From: Belliella buryatensis
GTDB taxonomy: Bacteria; Bacteroidota; Bacteroidia; Cytophagales; Cyclobacteriaceae
DNA: 64,000 bases
Assembly (NCBI RefSeq): GCF_900188245.1
Contig: NZ_FZOK01000001.1
Coordinates: forward strand, 400,825-464,824
Direction of reading: 5' to 3'
Part shown: positions 35,678 through 44,968 of the stretch, piece after piece
Position numbering within the stretch: the first letter of the stretch is position 1
Layout of the letters: the number at the start of each line of letters is the position of its first letter
The notes under the pieces: generated by a model
Databases searched by the model: none
The model's input: the letters and a program-made list of their open reading frames with translations, nothing else
What the model was told of the DNA's origin: nothing
Program-made: the position numbers and the translations under genes

Positions 35678-36091
35678 ATGAGTGAAAGTAAAACCATTCC
35701 AAGAGTAATTCTCTCGGAAGCTGCAATTGATACCATAGATACTTTAAGAAAACGATTTGGCACAGACTTGATGTTCCATCAGAGTGGAGGATGTTGTGAT
35801 GGATCCTCTCCAATGTGTTTCGAAAAAGGTGACTTCAAAGTAGGTGGAAGTGATATTTGGATAGGCAAGGTGTACGGCTGTGATTTTTTCATGAACAAGG
35901 ATCAATTCGAGTATTGGAAACATACTCAGTTGACCTTAGATGTGACTCCAGGAAGAGGCAGTAGCTTTTCAATAGAAATCCCAATGGGAATCCGATTTAT
36001 TATACGCTCAAGAGTCTTTACTATGGAGGAATTGGAAAATCTAGAACCTACCATGACAGGTGAAGAAATGGTGGAGAAAAATTTACTTTGA
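35678..36091 (+). CDS. DUF779 protein
   Basis: 137 residues, almost wholly a DUF779 domain: HQSGGCCDGSSPMC, IGKVYGCDFFMN, then LDVTPGRGSSFSIEIPMGIRFIIRSRVF. The Gly-Gly-Cys-Cys-Asp-Gly cluster and a second Cys suggest a metal- or cofactor-binding site. DUF779 genes commonly neighbour aldehyde and alcohol dehydrogenases, so a supporting role (sensing or activating the enzyme) is plausible. Here the gene is on the same strand but beyond a strong terminator, so it may have its own promoter. Confidence 0.87.
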   Translation: MSESKTIPRVILSEAAIDTIDTLRKRFGTDLMFHQSGGCCDGSSPMCFEKGDFKVGGSDIWIGKVYGCDFFMNKDQFEYWKHTQLTLDVTPGRGSSFSIEIPMGIRFIIRSRVFTMEELENLEPTMTGEEMVEKNLL

Positions 36092-36189
36092 AACTTTTTA
36101 TAGGATTGATTAGACTAAGATAAATTCCAAATTGCCAGATCTGCTCCATTAATATATCAGTAAGTCGCTTTTTTCATTAACTTCAATGT

Positions 36190-36627
36190 ATGAAAAAGTT
36201 GATATTATTCGCATTTTTTTGCTCCTCGTTTTTTATAGAGAAAGCAAACTGTCAAACCAATGAAATCAATGCCATTGAGCAAACTATCAAGCTCTATTTC
36301 GAGGGAATGATAGAGCGAGACAGATCCAAATTAGATAGCGCATTTGACCCCTCTGCGAGACTAATCGGATATAGAGGAGAGCAATTCACCATCACGCCTT
36401 ATGAAGAATGGGCAAGTGGAACTGCTAAGGGTAACCATCGCAACCCTGCCGAATATGACAATCATATCATTGGAATTGAGATCAAAGGATATACAGCTTT
36501 GGCCAAAACAGAGTTATTCTGGCCAGGCATTTACTATTTCGATTACCTGACCTTGATCAAAATAAATGAACAATGGAAAATTGTCCACAAGACTTGGTAT
36601 GAAGAAAAAACAAACCCCAACCTATGA
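36190..36627 (+). CDS. Exported NTF2-like (lumazine-binding-like) protein
   Basis: 145 residues. A signal peptide (MKKLILFAFFCSSFFIEKANC) precedes an NTF2-like cone fold: INAIEQTIKLYFEGMIERD, LDSAFDPSARLIGYRG, ALAKTELFWPG, then YFDYLTLIKINEQWKIVHKTW. The family includes lumazine-binding-2 and SnoaL-like proteins that bind small molecules or act as isomerases; no specific function can be given. The stop overlaps the next gene's start as ATGA (36624-36627), so the two are translated together. Confidence 0.78.
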   Translation: MKKLILFAFFCSSFFIEKANCQTNEINAIEQTIKLYFEGMIERDRSKLDSAFDPSARLIGYRGEQFTITPYEEWASGTAKGNHRNPAEYDNHIIGIEIKGYTALAKTELFWPGIYYFDYLTLIKINEQWKIVHKTWYEEKTNPNL

Positions 36628-37361
36628 ATTCTAAAAAAGAGCAAAAACTACATCAAGAGATCACCTTTGCAGGCAATATTCAAGAGTACCTCAGGGAATT
36701 TGTTTACGGTGGCATAGATGGTGCGGTTACCACATTCGCTGTGGTGGCTGGTGCTGTGGGTGCCAACTTAGACCCAGCGATCATCATCATTCTTGGCTTT
36801 GCCAATCTCCTGGCAGATGGCTTCTCCATGTCTGTAGGAGCCTATCTTTCATCCAAATCTGATCAAGAAAATTATAACAAACATAAAGCAGTTGAATATT
36901 GGGAAGTAGATAACCTACCTCAAAAAGAAAGGCAAGAAATCGAAGATATATATAGAGAGAAAGGATTTGAAGGTGAATTACTTCAGCAAGTAGTAAATGT
37001 AATCACAGCTGATAAAGACAGGTGGGTAGATGAGATGATGAAAGATGAACTCAACATGATGGAAGAAACCAAAAGCCCATTCAAAATCGGACTTGCGACT
37101 TTAATTTCATTTATCGTAGTAGGTTTTATTCCATTGATGATTTATGTATACGACTACTTCAGAGATACCAATTTTAATGTTTTCCTATGGACAAGTGTAT
37201 TTACGGGATTAGCATTTACTGTAGTAGGTTGGATGAAGAGCTATGTCAATCAAACCAATGTATTCAAAAGCGTTGGTGAAACATTGGGTTTGGGTTTCCT
37301 AGCAGCACTAGTTGCTTATTATGTGGGGGATTTTTTAGAAGGTTTGATCAATTTTAGCTAA
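36624..37361 (+). CDS. VIT1/CCC1 family metal transporter
   Basis: 245 residues. The N-terminal EYLREFVYGGIDGAVTTFAVVAGAVG and GFANLLADGFSMSVGAYLSSKS are the family's signature first two helices, a hydrophilic middle (about 88-155) rich in Glu/Lys could be the metal-binding domain (LQQVVNVITADKDRWVDEMMKDEL), and three more helices follow. VIT1/CCC1 proteins export or store iron or manganese. The gene overlaps the NTF2-like gene by four bases and is one base from the DUF5995 gene, an apparent operon. Confidence 0.88.
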   Translation: MNSKKEQKLHQEITFAGNIQEYLREFVYGGIDGAVTTFAVVAGAVGANLDPAIIIILGFANLLADGFSMSVGAYLSSKSDQENYNKHKAVEYWEVDNLPQKERQEIEDIYREKGFEGELLQQVVNVITADKDRWVDEMMKDELNMMEETKSPFKIGLATLISFIVVGFIPLMIYVYDYFRDTNFNVFLWTSVFTGLAFTVVGWMKSYVNQTNVFKSVGETLGLGFLAALVAYYVGDFLEGLINFS

Positions 37362-37362
37362 A

Positions 37363-38118
37363 ATGAAAACTATCTCAGATGTCATCCACAGAATGGATCA
37401 AATCATCGCAGAATGCCATCAAAAGCAATCTAGACTGGGATACTTTGCTATTCTCTATCGGCAAGTTACCATAAGAGTAGCAGAAGGAATCTCATGCGGA
37501 GAGTTTGAAGACAATGCTAGAATGGAAGTGTTAGATGTGATATTTGCCAAGCGCTTTATTGACGCATACGAGGCATACATTGTAGGTAAACCAATTACCT
37601 TAAGCTGGCAAAAGGCTTTTGTCGCTACGGAAAATAGCAAGTATATTATTTTGCAACATTTGTTATTGGGTATCAATGCTCATATCAACCTAGACCTAGG
37701 AATAGCCGCAGTTCAGACAGTAGGCAGTCAGCCATTGGCAACCATCAAAAATGACTTTGATAAAATCAACGCTGTACTCTCTGAGTTAGTTGACAGCGTC
37801 AAAACTAACATAGGTAAGCTCTCTCCAGTTTTTAACTTTTTGATTCGATTTGCGAAAGGACGAGACGAAATCTTAGTCAATTTCAGTATTCAATTGGCTC
37901 GTGACGGGGCTTGGAAATTTGCTCAATCATACGAAACTTCTGATAATAGAACTGATAGCATCAATATAAGAGATCAAATCATCGCAGGCTTAGCAGAAGG
38001 CATGATCAATCCAGGTAAAAGATTGAGTAGAATAATCAGCTTGATCAGCCTAACAGAGTGGCGATCAGTATCTAGCAATATGACTCAATTGGACGAGGTG
38101 GTTAAAAAAATCAAATAA
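37363..38118 (+). CDS. DUF5995 family protein
   Basis: 251 residues, helical, soluble and without signal peptide. It matches the DUF5995 pattern: RMDQIIAECHQKQSRLGYFA, LYRQVTIRVAEGI, FIDAYEAY, LLGINAHINLDLGIAAV and NDFDKINAVL. The conserved HIxxDLG segment could hold a metal or active site. Its function is not known. Beginning one base after the VIT1 stop, it is in the same operon, which suggests it is tied to metal handling or to the exported NTF2-like protein. Confidence 0.75.
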   Translation: MKTISDVIHRMDQIIAECHQKQSRLGYFAILYRQVTIRVAEGISCGEFEDNARMEVLDVIFAKRFIDAYEAYIVGKPITLSWQKAFVATENSKYIILQHLLLGINAHINLDLGIAAVQTVGSQPLATIKNDFDKINAVLSELVDSVKTNIGKLSPVFNFLIRFAKGRDEILVNFSIQLARDGAWKFAQSYETSDNRTDSINIRDQIIAGLAEGMINPGKRLSRIISLISLTEWRSVSSNMTQLDEVVKKIK

Positions 38119-38155
38119 GATTTCTCAGTCAGAATCAATTCTTTCCCAAAACCAA

Positions 38156-38605
38156 TTATCTAAAAGTATATCTGACCCCCAGACTAGCTCGTAGATTTAC
38201 ATAAGAATCAGAAGTAAATACATTTGGAGTTGCTTCCATCAGAATAGCAAAGTTTCTGTGGCTTTCTATGGGCTTGATAGTAAACCCAATTGGTAATCCG
38301 ATTCTAGCAGAGCTATAAAAAACATACCCGAACATTGCACCCGCATGAAAATTAAACCAATCGCTTTTATAAATATTCCTATTAAAATGCCCCTCAATTC
38401 CAAAGCCAGTCTCTAAGACATCATTAGCTCCAAATCGGATCTCTCCAAAATACTTTTTCTCGTTATCAGTTCCAATTCCCACTTGCCCCACCAAACCGCT
38501 TTGATAAACTCCCGCAAACGTTGGCCGCAGCTTACTTTGAGCATTTGCTACTTGTAACATGAAAATAAACATTAACACTAAATTAAAAACGACTCTAATC
38601 TTCAT
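38156..38605 (-). CDS. Small outer-membrane-type protein
   Basis: 149 residues. A signal peptide (MKIRVVFNLVLMFIFMLQVANAQ) precedes alternating hydrophobic and polar strands (VGQVGIGT, YFGEIRFGAN, FNFHAGAMFGYVFY, LRASLGVRYTFR) as in small beta-barrels of Bacteroidota. No ligand or catalytic motif. It is convergent with the DUF5995 operon and probably transcribed alone, from a near-consensus -7 element (TACCTTTA on the minus strand, 38629-38636). Confidence 0.6.
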   Translation of the reverse strand: MKIRVVFNLVLMFIFMLQVANAQSKLRPTFAGVYQSGLVGQVGIGTDNEKKYFGEIRFGANDVLETGFGIEGHFNRNIYKSDWFNFHAGAMFGYVFYSSARIGLPIGFTIKPIESHRNFAILMEATPNVFTSDSYVNLRASLGVRYTFR

Positions 38606-38769
38606 AACTAAATTCTTTTAATAAAGTCTAAAGGTAATAATTTATAAATATTATCATATTTTATGAAAAACTTAAAATTGACTGACATAGATTATTTTTG
38701 ATTCAGTAGTTTTATAAAAACACTGTAAAAAAACCCATACAACTTGAATTTAATCTATCATTAAGCAAA

Positions 38770-41295
38770 TCACCCTGCATCTCTCAATATTTCCATAGGA
38801 GGCTTGTTGATGATCTTCCTACCGTTGAGCCAACCTAACAATATGGTGAGAAGTGTTAGTGCCAAATAGACTATCAGAGCCTCTTGGTAAGCTCCCCTGT
38901 AAGGCAACTCAAAGACGTACTTACTCAACAAGAAAGTCGCTAAGAATGAAAGTAGAATTCCACTCAATGAAGCTAAAGACCCAAGGAAGAAATACTCTAA
39001 AGTATTTATTTTCCTAACTGTACCACTGTCTGCTCCCAATGTCCGCAATAAAATACTTTCTCGCATCCTTTGGTATTTGCTGATAATTAGAGAACTGATC
39101 AATACCAAAATCCCTGTTGCTATGCTAAAGAATGCCATAAATTGGATCACAAAACTGATTTTACCCAGTATCTCTTCTAAGGTCTCCACAATAGCTCCTA
39201 GGTTTACTACTGAGATATTGGGAAAGGACCTGACAATATCAGACTGAATCTGGGCAGCCTGCCGGTCATTTTTGGTTTTGGTCACCACCACATGAAACTT
39301 CGGGGCGCGTTCCAAAACTCCTTCTGGAAAAAGCACTAAAAAATTGGTGGATACCTGATTGAATTTCACTTCTCTAAAGCTACCGATAAAAGTTTTTATG
39401 GGTCTGCCTTGGACATTGAAGAGGATTTCATCACCAAGCTTGAGTCCTGTCCTGAGTGCATAGCTCTGATCAAAAGATACAAAAATAGAATCTCCTGGAT
39501 TTTCAACTTTCCTGAGCGCACCTTTAACCATTCTCTCAGAGCTGATCAGGGTGTCTCTATATGTCACCCTAAACTCCCTGTTGTAAAGTCCTCTTGATCT
39601 ACGATCATCATCAGGGAGTGTATCATTGCCTTTTTTGGTCAGCCCATTGATAGATTCCAGCGCCATGGTGACGATGGGTACTTGCTGCAATACTGGAATT
39701 CCTTCTCCTTTGACTTTTTGAACTAAAGCCTCCACTTGATGATCTTGGATATCGAAAAGCAACATGTTAGGTTGATCTTCTTTGTCTGCAAACTTCGCTT
39801 CATCCAGCAATTGCCCCTGCACAAAAAACAAGGTGCTGATCATTGCTGTACCCAGACCAATGGTAGCAATCAAGGAGGTAGTTTGATTATTGGGCCTGTA
39901 GAGATTGGCTAGGGATTGTCTGATTGGGTAAGATAATCCAATAGGCAAAAACTTCTTAATCAACCACATTATAGCCAAGGCTACAGACCACAAAGCTCCA
40001 AAAGCAAAAATCACAAATCCTGTAAAGCCCAATGCAGACTTCCAACCCGGCAAAAGCATATAGCTAAAGCCAAATACAAACAGTAGAATTCCCAAAATAA
40101 CCAGCCATCTTAATGGGTCTTTGCCCAGTTTGGTCTCTTCATCATCTGGCCTCAGGGTAGCCATAGGCGAGACCTTACGCATTTTCAGTAATGGCAAAAG
40201 CGCAAACAACAAGGCTACCAATATTCCTGTGATTAATCCAAATCCAATACTTGACCAAGAAAGTGATACTGTCACATCCACAGGAAGAAAATCCTCAAAG
40301 ACAACTGGTAGCACAAACTGTAATGCTGACCCCAAAATCGCTCCAACAATTGAACCCAAAAATCCCATCATCAAAATCTGCAAAAGGTAAACCTGCATAG
40401 TTTGCCAAGCTGAAACACCTAAGCATCTAAGCACAGCAACCGACGGGAGTTTCTCTTTAACAAAAACATTCACCGCACTCGCTACCCCAACACAGCCGAG
40501 CAATAAGGCAATAAATGCTACCAAACTGAGGAAGTTTGCCAAATTATCAAAAGAACGGCCCGTCCTCCTTCTTCTCTCTTCTACAGAATCTGCACTGACC
40601 TTATCTTCTTCCCACTGAACTTCATACTTTTTGATCAATTCATCAGGATTGATCTCATCAGCCATTTGATAATACCTGACATAGCGAAGTCGGCTTCCAT
40701 ATTGAATCAAACCTGTGGCCTCTGCGTATTCCATAGGAATATAAACAGCTGGCGCTACAGTGGCAGTAATGCCGGTCTGCCCTGGCACTTTCTGCAATTC
40801 ACCCACAATTTGAAAAGTCACCTCTCCTACCTTGATGCTATCCCCCACTTGTGCATTGAATTGTGCCATGAGGATTTTTTCAACCAATGCCTTTTTTCCT
40901 CCTGATCGAAAATCCTCTGATGCACTCACAGGAACCGTCTCCAAGTTTCCATAAAAAGGGTAAGCCCCTTCCAGCACTCTAACCTGTGTAAGCCTACTTT
41001 CTCCAGTCTCTGGAAAAGCGACCATACTGGCAAAATTGATTTCATCTGCCTGAGCAATTGCGATAGAGTCTGTAGGTTGCTCTCCTAGCGGTTTACTGTT
41101 TTCTAAGACCAAATCCGCACCGACCAATTCTTTGGATTGCTTTTCTATGTCTGATTTGAGGTTGTCACCAAAAGAACTGATCGCCACCAATGCGGCGATC
41201 CCTACTACCATAGAGGAGACAAAAAGTAGCAAACGTGAGAAATTCTTTCGGAAATCTCTCAAGGCCATCTTCCAGACCCAAGCAAAATTACCCAT
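38770..41295 (-). CDS. ABC exporter permease, FtsX-like (YbbP-type)
   Basis: 841 residues from the ATG at 41295; the frame open further upstream runs inside the ATPase gene. The start overlaps the ATPase stop by eight bases. One N-terminal helix (LLLFVSSMVVGIAALVAISSFG) is followed by a MacB-type periplasmic region, then two FtsX-like four-helix modules (about 265-390 with an extra pair of helices near 405-470, and the last ~120 residues). The length and two-module form match E. coli YbbP rather than the short LolC/E or MacB types. It should extract or move a lipid-like substrate with the ATPase encoded just upstream. Substrate unknown. Confidence 0.85.
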   Translation of the reverse strand: MGNFAWVWKMALRDFRKNFSRLLLFVSSMVVGIAALVAISSFGDNLKSDIEKQSKELVGADLVLENSKPLGEQPTDSIAIAQADEINFASMVAFPETGESRLTQVRVLEGAYPFYGNLETVPVSASEDFRSGGKKALVEKILMAQFNAQVGDSIKVGEVTFQIVGELQKVPGQTGITATVAPAVYIPMEYAEATGLIQYGSRLRYVRYYQMADEINPDELIKKYEVQWEEDKVSADSVEERRRRTGRSFDNLANFLSLVAFIALLLGCVGVASAVNVFVKEKLPSVAVLRCLGVSAWQTMQVYLLQILMMGFLGSIVGAILGSALQFVLPVVFEDFLPVDVTVSLSWSSIGFGLITGILVALLFALLPLLKMRKVSPMATLRPDDEETKLGKDPLRWLVILGILLFVFGFSYMLLPGWKSALGFTGFVIFAFGALWSVALAIMWLIKKFLPIGLSYPIRQSLANLYRPNNQTTSLIATIGLGTAMISTLFFVQGQLLDEAKFADKEDQPNMLLFDIQDHQVEALVQKVKGEGIPVLQQVPIVTMALESINGLTKKGNDTLPDDDRRSRGLYNREFRVTYRDTLISSERMVKGALRKVENPGDSIFVSFDQSYALRTGLKLGDEILFNVQGRPIKTFIGSFREVKFNQVSTNFLVLFPEGVLERAPKFHVVVTKTKNDRQAAQIQSDIVRSFPNISVVNLGAIVETLEEILGKISFVIQFMAFFSIATGILVLISSLIISKYQRMRESILLRTLGADSGTVRKINTLEYFFLGSLASLSGILLSFLATFLLSKYVFELPYRGAYQEALIVYLALTLLTILLGWLNGRKIINKPPMEILRDAG

Positions 41296-41965
41296 GTGAC
41301 TCCTCCTGTATTTTGCCTCCTTTGATATGAATGATCCTATCGGTACGCTTAGCCAATTCAGGATCATGCGTCACCAATATCAGTGTTGTTCCTTGCTCTT
41401 TATTCAAGTTAAAAATTAAATCCTCGATCATCTCCCCTGTTTCTGTATCCAAATTACCCGTAGGCTCGTCAGCAAATAAAATTTTTGGTTCATTGGCAAA
41501 AGCTCTTGCAATAGAAACCCGCTGCTGCTCCCCTCCTGACAACTGCGTAGGATAGTGTGTCATCCGATCTTTTAATCCTACTTTCTCCAAAAGTTCAATG
41601 GCTTTGGACTTAGCATCTTTTCGTTTTTTGAGTTCCAAAGGAACCATCACATTTTCCAACGCAGTCAATGTAGGCAGTAATTGAAAATTTTGAAAAATAA
41701 ACCCCACATCCCTACTCCGAGCAGCAGCCCGCTGATCTTCTGTCAATTTCTCAAAAGCATTTCCATTGAGTATTACCGAGCCTGTAGAGGGAGAGTCAAG
41801 CCCAGCGCAAAGCCCCAACAAAGTAGTCTTTCCTGAACCAGAAGGACCTACTATAGCGATACTTTCTCCCTCTGAAATTTCAATATTTACCTGATCTAAA
41901 ACAGTAAGTTTTCTGCTCCCACTTTGATAAGTTTTGGAGACATCTTTGATGGATAATATTCCCAT
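41288..41965 (-). CDS. ABC transporter ATP-binding protein (YbbA/LolD-like)
   Basis: 225 residues. Walker A GPSGSGKTTLL near 40, Q-loop FQNFQLLPTLTALENVMVPL, signature LSGGEQQRVSIARA near 145, Walker B ILFADEPTGNLD near 165 and switch His in VTHD. The FQNFQLLP and PTGNLD forms are those of the MacB/LolD/YbbA group. It pairs with the permease encoded immediately downstream and faces a TesA-like esterase gene, the same relation as ybbA-ybbP and tesA in E. coli. Confidence 0.92.
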   Translation of the reverse strand: MGILSIKDVSKTYQSGSRKLTVLDQVNIEISEGESIAIVGPSGSGKTTLLGLCAGLDSPSTGSVILNGNAFEKLTEDQRAAARSRDVGFIFQNFQLLPTLTALENVMVPLELKKRKDAKSKAIELLEKVGLKDRMTHYPTQLSGGEQQRVSIARAFANEPKILFADEPTGNLDTETGEMIEDLIFNLNKEQGTTLILVTHDPELAKRTDRIIHIKGGKIQEESHG

Positions 41966-42276
41966 GGGTTTTCTTTGATAAATATTAGCTATAGAGTTAA
42001 ACTGAATTGCCTTGAAAAAAGATCAAAACAATAGGAATTAGATGATTTTGAAAACATGAATACACCAGTGCTCATTCATCAATAGCCTAAAGCATCATAA
42101 AGACTAAAGTGTATCATACCGAACACAACAACTTTAAATATACTGGAAATTCATATTCAGCCTTCTTTTGGAGTAAAAATTATAAATTTGAAAACTTGAT
42201 TTCCTTAAACCTGTTAATCAAGTATGTCTTTTCTTTTGAAAAACCTACGCTTATTCAGCTTCCAAAAAGTCTAATC

Positions 42277-42963
42277 ATGAAATATATATTTGACCTATCA
42301 CTTTACCTTAGCTTAAGCTTTCTCGTATTTTCTTCTTGCTCTAGTCCTTCTCATGAAGCAGTAGAAAATGAAAGAACTGAAGAAAATACCCCTGAGAAAA
42401 CAGCCAGTAAAGCATTGATTTTGTTTTTTGGCAATAGCCTCACGGCTGGCTATGGACTTGAGGAAGAAGAATCTTTTCCTGGCTTGGTAGCAGCAAGAAT
42501 TGACAGTCTAGAGTTACCCTATCGCGTGATCAATGGAGGATTATCAGGAGAAACCACAGCTAGCGGATTGAGTAGATTAGATTGGTTTCTAGAAGAAAAG
42601 CCCTCTATATTCGTACTAGAACTAGGTGGTAATGATGGACTCAGAGGCATCAGCCTAACCGAAACTAAGAAAAATCTCAAAAGCATTATCAGCCTTGTCA
42701 AGACACGCTACCCTGATACCAAAATCTTGTTGGCAGGCATGCAAATCCCACCTAATATGGGGCAAGAATACACAAAAGAGTTTCAAGAAATGTATCCTAC
42801 AATAGCTGAAGAGGAAAATGTAAAACTGATCCCATTTCTCCTTGAAGGTGTTGCGGGAGATCCTGACTTAAATCTACCCGATGGCATCCACCCGACAGCT
42901 GAAGGACATGAGATTGTATTCGAAACCATTTGGCCATATATAGAGGCAATGATTGAAGGGTGA
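42277..42963 (+). CDS. tesA: TesA-like SGNH/GDSL esterase lipoprotein
   Basis: 228 residues from the ATG at 42277, chosen for the lipoprotein signal (MKYIFDLSLYLSLSFLVFSSC; Cys21). SGNH blocks: FFGNSLTAGYG near 50 (nucleophile Ser; the usual GDS Asp is Asn here), VINGGLSGETTASG, ELGGNDGLRG near 115, and the catalytic DGIHPTAEGH near 206. It should cleave esters or thioesters of lipids in the periplasm, as TesA does. It is divergent from a YbbAP-like ABC transporter. Confidence 0.88.
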   Translation: MKYIFDLSLYLSLSFLVFSSCSSPSHEAVENERTEENTPEKTASKALILFFGNSLTAGYGLEEEESFPGLVAARIDSLELPYRVINGGLSGETTASGLSRLDWFLEEKPSIFVLELGGNDGLRGISLTETKKNLKSIISLVKTRYPDTKILLAGMQIPPNMGQEYTKEFQEMYPTIAEEENVKLIPFLLEGVAGDPDLNLPDGIHPTAEGHEIVFETIWPYIEAMIEG

Positions 42964-43051
42964 GTTTTTTTTTGAACAAAGAACGAAGTACGATGTGTCA
43001 AGCTCCTCCACAGAATTAAATATAATAATCCAAATACAGTAACCATAAACC

Positions 43052-43150
43052 CCAATAATCCGCTTAATCTGCGAGATACATTTTTTATCCACGCATATCT
43101 CCCTTATCAGCGTCATCCCGCTATTCGGGACAGGTTCCGCGTTCTATCCA
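43052..43150. repeat. Possible dispersed intergenic repeat remnant
   Basis: The stretch holds related short units (ATCCGCTTAATCTGCG, TTATCCACGC, TTATCAGCG, then CATCCCGCTATTCGGGACAG and TTCCGCGTTCTATCCAC) that look unlike the flanking AT-rich spacer. Similar strings recur, as I remember, in many Bacteroidota intergenic regions; no second copy is in this window. Confidence 0.4.
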
Positions 43151-43215
43151 CAATAATTTCTATTTTTCATTTTTTTTGATAATCTTACTCCTCCAACCCA
43201 AAATAAATCTATTTC

Positions 43216-44958
43216 ATGAGTTTTGAAATCAAATCAACGGCAGAATCCTATGATGTCATTATAGTAGGTTCTGGAGCAGGAGGTGGAATGGCCTCCAAAA
43301 TTTTATCTGAAGCAGGACTATCTGTAGCAGTTATAGAAGCAGGGGGTGACTTCGATCCAGCCAAAGATGAAGACCGCACCCAGATGCGTTTTCCTTGGGA
43401 ATCCCCACGGAGAGGAAGTGGCACACGAATCAGACCATTTGGAGACTTTGATGCAGCCATAGGTGGCTGGGATATAGAAGGTGAGCCTTACACCCGCGCT
43501 AGAGGAACCAGTTTTGATTGGTTCAGGTCCAGAATGGTCGGCGGACGTACCAATCACTGGGGTAGAATATCCCTTCGCTTTGGCCCTGATGATTTCAAAA
43601 GAGCAAGCATCGATGGGTTAGGTCATGACTGGCCGATAGGCTATGATGACCTCAAACCATACTATGACAAAGTAGATAAATTGATCGGTGTATTTGGTTC
43701 AAAAGAGGGCTGGCACAACGAGCCAGATGGTTTTTTTCTCCCTCCGCCTAAACCTAGACTTCATGAACTCTACATGATGAAAGGCGCAAAGAAAGTAAAC
43801 ATCCCAGTGATTCCTTCCAGACTTTCTGTATTGACCAAACCGATCAATAATGACCGTGGAGTTTGTTTTTTCTGTGCGCAATGCAACAGAGCCTGTCAGG
43901 CTTATGCAGATTTTTCATCAGGAACATGCCTGCTCCACCCTGCCATGAAAAAAGGAAAAGTTGATCTTTTCACAAATAGCATGGTTAGAAAAGTCACCAC
44001 TGATGATACTGGTAAAGCCACTGGCGTATCCTTCATCAGCAAAGTGGATATGAAAGAATACAAGTTGAGATCAAGAGTGGTAGTACTAGGTGCTTCGGCT
44101 TGTGAGTCTGCTCGTATTATGCTCAATTCCAAGTCTAAATCCCACCCGGACGGAATCGGCAACAGCAGCGGCATGGTAGGCAGATACCTACATGACTCTA
44201 CAGGAGCTGATAGAATGGGTATACTACCTGAACTCATGGAAAGAGAGCGCTACAATGAAGATGGCGTGGGAGGTATGCACGTGTATACCCCTTGGTGGTT
44301 GGATAATAAGAAACTGGATTTTGCTCGTGGCTATCATATTGAGTACTGGGGAGGGATGGGTATGCCCTCCTATGGTGTAGGCTTCTCTATGGACACGATG
44401 CGCAAGTATCTCAAAGATGAATTTGGCAACCCAAGTCCAAATGGTGGCTATGGGGAAGGACTGAAAAAAGACATCAAAAGAATTCAAGGCTCTACGCTCG
44501 GAATGTCGGGTAGAGGAGAAAGCATTCCCCAATACAGTAATTATTGCGAAATTGACCCCAATGTGGTGGATAAATATGGTATTCCTGTTTTGAGATTCAA
44601 TTATCAATGGACTGATCATGAAATCAAGCAAGCCAAACACATGCATGACACTTTTGAGGAAATCCTAACCAATGCTGGTGCTATATTACTCGGAAATAAA
44701 CCCGGTCCAGAATCCAAATATGGTTTAGCCACACCTGGCCGAATTATTCATGAAGTAGGCACTACAAGAATGGGTAACGATCCAGCGACTTCTGTTTTGA
44801 ATAGCAATTGCCAAGCACATGATTGCGATAATCTGTTTGTGGTGGATGCAGGGCCTTTCGTGTCTCAAGCAGACAAAAACCCTACCTGGACTATTCTCGC
44901 ATTGAGTTGGAGAACTTCAGACTATATCGTATCCGAATTGAAAAAGAAAAACATCTAA
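43216..44958 (+). CDS. GMC-family FAD oxidoreductase
   Basis: 580 residues. N-terminal ADP-binding fold VIIVGSGAGGGMASKILSEAG (14-34) and VIEAGG; FAD-contacting GGRTNHWGRISLRFG near 110; a Cys-rich FFCAQCNRACQAYADF near 221 typical of this subgroup; substrate domain in the centre; C-terminal HEVGTTRMGNDPATSVL and FVVDAGPF. The group includes gluconate 2-dehydrogenase-type and glucose/fructose dehydrogenase large subunits, oxidising a sugar or polyol alcohol. It carries no signal peptide of its own and is likely exported with the Tat-signalled small subunit encoded 10 bases downstream. Confidence 0.9.
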   Translation: MSFEIKSTAESYDVIIVGSGAGGGMASKILSEAGLSVAVIEAGGDFDPAKDEDRTQMRFPWESPRRGSGTRIRPFGDFDAAIGGWDIEGEPYTRARGTSFDWFRSRMVGGRTNHWGRISLRFGPDDFKRASIDGLGHDWPIGYDDLKPYYDKVDKLIGVFGSKEGWHNEPDGFFLPPPKPRLHELYMMKGAKKVNIPVIPSRLSVLTKPINNDRGVCFFCAQCNRACQAYADFSSGTCLLHPAMKKGKVDLFTNSMVRKVTTDDTGKATGVSFISKVDMKEYKLRSRVVVLGASACESARIMLNSKSKSHPDGIGNSSGMVGRYLHDSTGADRMGILPELMERERYNEDGVGGMHVYTPWWLDNKKLDFARGYHIEYWGGMGMPSYGVGFSMDTMRKYLKDEFGNPSPNGGYGEGLKKDIKRIQGSTLGMSGRGESIPQYSNYCEIDPNVVDKYGIPVLRFNYQWTDHEIKQAKHMHDTFEEILTNAGAILLGNKPGPESKYGLATPGRIIHEVGTTRMGNDPATSVLNSNCQAHDCDNLFVVDAGPFVSQADKNPTWTILALSWRTSDYIVSELKKKNI

Positions 44959-44968
44959 ATCCAAGACC

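Noticed and set aside
35678..36091. DUF779 as part of one simple operon with the dehydrogenase
   Set aside because: A strong terminator and a 164-base gap argue for separate control.
43100..43150. A tRNA or terminator in the GC-richer spacer
   Set aside because: No cloverleaf and no T-run; only short palindromic pieces.
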